DNA of 7,774 nt from Halomonas sp. (GTDB lineage: Bacteria > Pseudomonadota > Gammaproteobacteria > Pseudomonadales > Halomonadaceae): contig PWIZ01000349.1 in NCBI GenBank assembly GCA_003560175.1, positions 1-7,774 of the forward strand. The letters are read 5' to 3'. The translations under genes were made by a program, and so were the position numbers. The notes beneath the pieces are model-generated. The model had not been told where the DNA came from and did no database searches. It saw only the letters and a list, made by a program, of their open reading frames with translations. Every line of letters begins with the position of its first letter. Positions within the stretch are counted from its first letter, which is position 1. This document shows, in pieces, positions 7,028-7,774 of this stretch.

Positions 7028-7774
7028 TTGCTCAAACGTCTGATACCCGGCGTCCTCAAGAGGCGCCTCGATACCCTGCAGGGAAGGCTGCTGGTAGGGC
7101 TGGTGGCGACCTGGCTGGTCATCATCGGCCTATTGCTGGGCGTGGCCTGGGGCATCGGCCAGACGCTGGTGCGCGAGGCGAACCTGTCCCACCTGGGCTA
7201 TCAGACGGAAATGTTGAGCCGAAGCCTGCAGGACCGGCTCAGCCAGCGTTTCACGGCGCTGGTGCATTTCACCGATCAGCTGGCCGAGGGGCCGCCGGCG
7301 GAAATCACGCGGCACCTGACGGCGAATCGCAGCCTGTTGGCCGATTTCGAAGGGGTCGCGATCATCGACGCCGATGGTGTGGTGATCGCCGACATGCCGG
7401 AGGTGCCTGGCCGCGTCGGCCTCGAAACCTCGTCCCTGGAGTATTTCACGATGATGCGCCACTCCCCCTCGCCCTATGTCAGTCGCCCCTTCACGGGACG
7501 GGCCAGTGAGCAACCGCTGGTGATGATGCTGGTGCCGCGTTTCACCGCCGACGGCGAGTTCGACGGACTGGTGGGCGGGGTGTTGAACCTGGCCCACGGC
7601 CAGTTCTTTCGCAGCATCGCCTCGCTGACCTTTCAGCACCGGGGGCACGTGGCAATTCTCACGGCCGAGGGCGAGCCGATATTCGTCCCGGACTCCCTCA
7701 AGGAGCACGTAGAGACGCTGCAGCGCCTGAATCCGCTGGACTTCCATCTGGCGCTGGACGGCTGGCAGGGAGAA
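7028..7774 (+). CDS. Membrane sensor with periplasmic dCache-type domain (partial, C-terminus outside window)
   Basis: The frame stays open to the window end and gives the first 249 residues, starting MLKRLIPGVLKRRLDTLQGR. A short basic cytoplasmic N-terminus precedes one membrane helix (about 21-42, LLVGLVATWLVIIGLLLGVA). A periplasmic region follows with the double-Cache pattern: a helical stretch to about 105, then GVAIIDADGVVIAD (109-122), the aromatic pair in LEYFTMM (137-143), YVSRPFTGR (150-158), a strand ending MLVPRF, and GLVGGVLNL. The second, membrane-proximal subdomain begins near HVAILTAEGEPIF. dCache domains bind small ligands such as amino acids or carboxylates and signal to a cytoplasmic output. 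The second membrane helix and output (GGDEF, histidine kinase or chemoreceptor) lie beyond the edge, so the signalling class is unknown; diguanylate cyclase or hybrid kinase would be my guess. The start is an unusual TTG supported by GGGAGG. Fold assignment is good; ligand is unknown. Confidence 0.85.
   Translation, partial: MLKRLIPGVLKRRLDTLQGRLLVGLVATWLVIIGLLLGVAWGIGQTLVREANLSHLGYQTEMLSRSLQDRLSQRFTALVHFTDQLAEGPPAEITRHLTANRSLLADFEGVAIIDADGVVIADMPEVPGRVGLETSSLEYFTMMRHSPSPYVSRPFTGRASEQPLVMMLVPRFTADGEFDGLVGGVLNLAHGQFFRSIASLTFQHRGHVAILTAEGEPIFVPDSLKEHVETLQRLNPLDFHLALDGWQGE

Noticed and set aside
6745..7509. Plus-strand frame of 254 codons overlapping the sensor start
   Set aside because: It is out of phase with the clear membrane helix and Cache motifs of the sensor and translates to Ala/Gly/Pro/Arg-rich sequence. 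Its only support is the AGGAGGT at 6982-6988, reported as a finding.

Overview
The window is GC-rich chromosomal DNA from a gammaproteobacterium. The pairing of a sodium:solute symporter with a tiny downstream partner, the KatG and SelO sequence styles, and an intergenic GTAGGAGC/GCTCCTAC repeat element together suggest Halomonadaceae (Halomonas-like). This assignment rests on recognition from memory, not on a search.

Layout from left to right. Positions 7-36 hold a strong bidirectional terminator. It ends a minus-strand transport unit: a 42-residue single-helix membrane protein (52-180), preceded on the same strand by a large sodium:solute symporter family permease (247-1947, probable TTG start). 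A long stretch without a convincing gene follows (about 1948-2627). It ends in a sigma70-like promoter for the plus-strand gene selO (2694-4178), a protein AMPylator of the pseudokinase fold. Between the convergent selO and katG genes lie a short hairpin, a 121-bp REP/REPIN-like element (4211-4331) and the katG terminator (4382-4413). katG (4465-6645, minus) is a full-length bifunctional catalase-peroxidase with its own promoter. After a 382-bp divergent intergenic region, a plus-strand membrane sensor with a dCache-type periplasmic domain starts at a TTG (7028) and runs off the right edge. Its output domain is not visible.

How the genes relate: the symporter and the small protein form one transcription unit and probably one transporter of unknown substrate. 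katG removes hydrogen peroxide, and selO is linked in the literature to redox homeostasis through AMPylation. They are convergent single genes, so any shared stress role is inference and not shown by operon structure. The sensor is divergent from katG and may share its intergenic region, but nothing in the visible part ties it to oxidative stress.

No mobile-element gene, CRISPR array, RNA gene or clear defence system was seen. The points most worth a second look are the symporter/small-protein pair, the Cys-Gly-Thr-UGA end of SelO with a hairpin just after it, the REPIN-like element, and the poorly explained gap upstream of selO.
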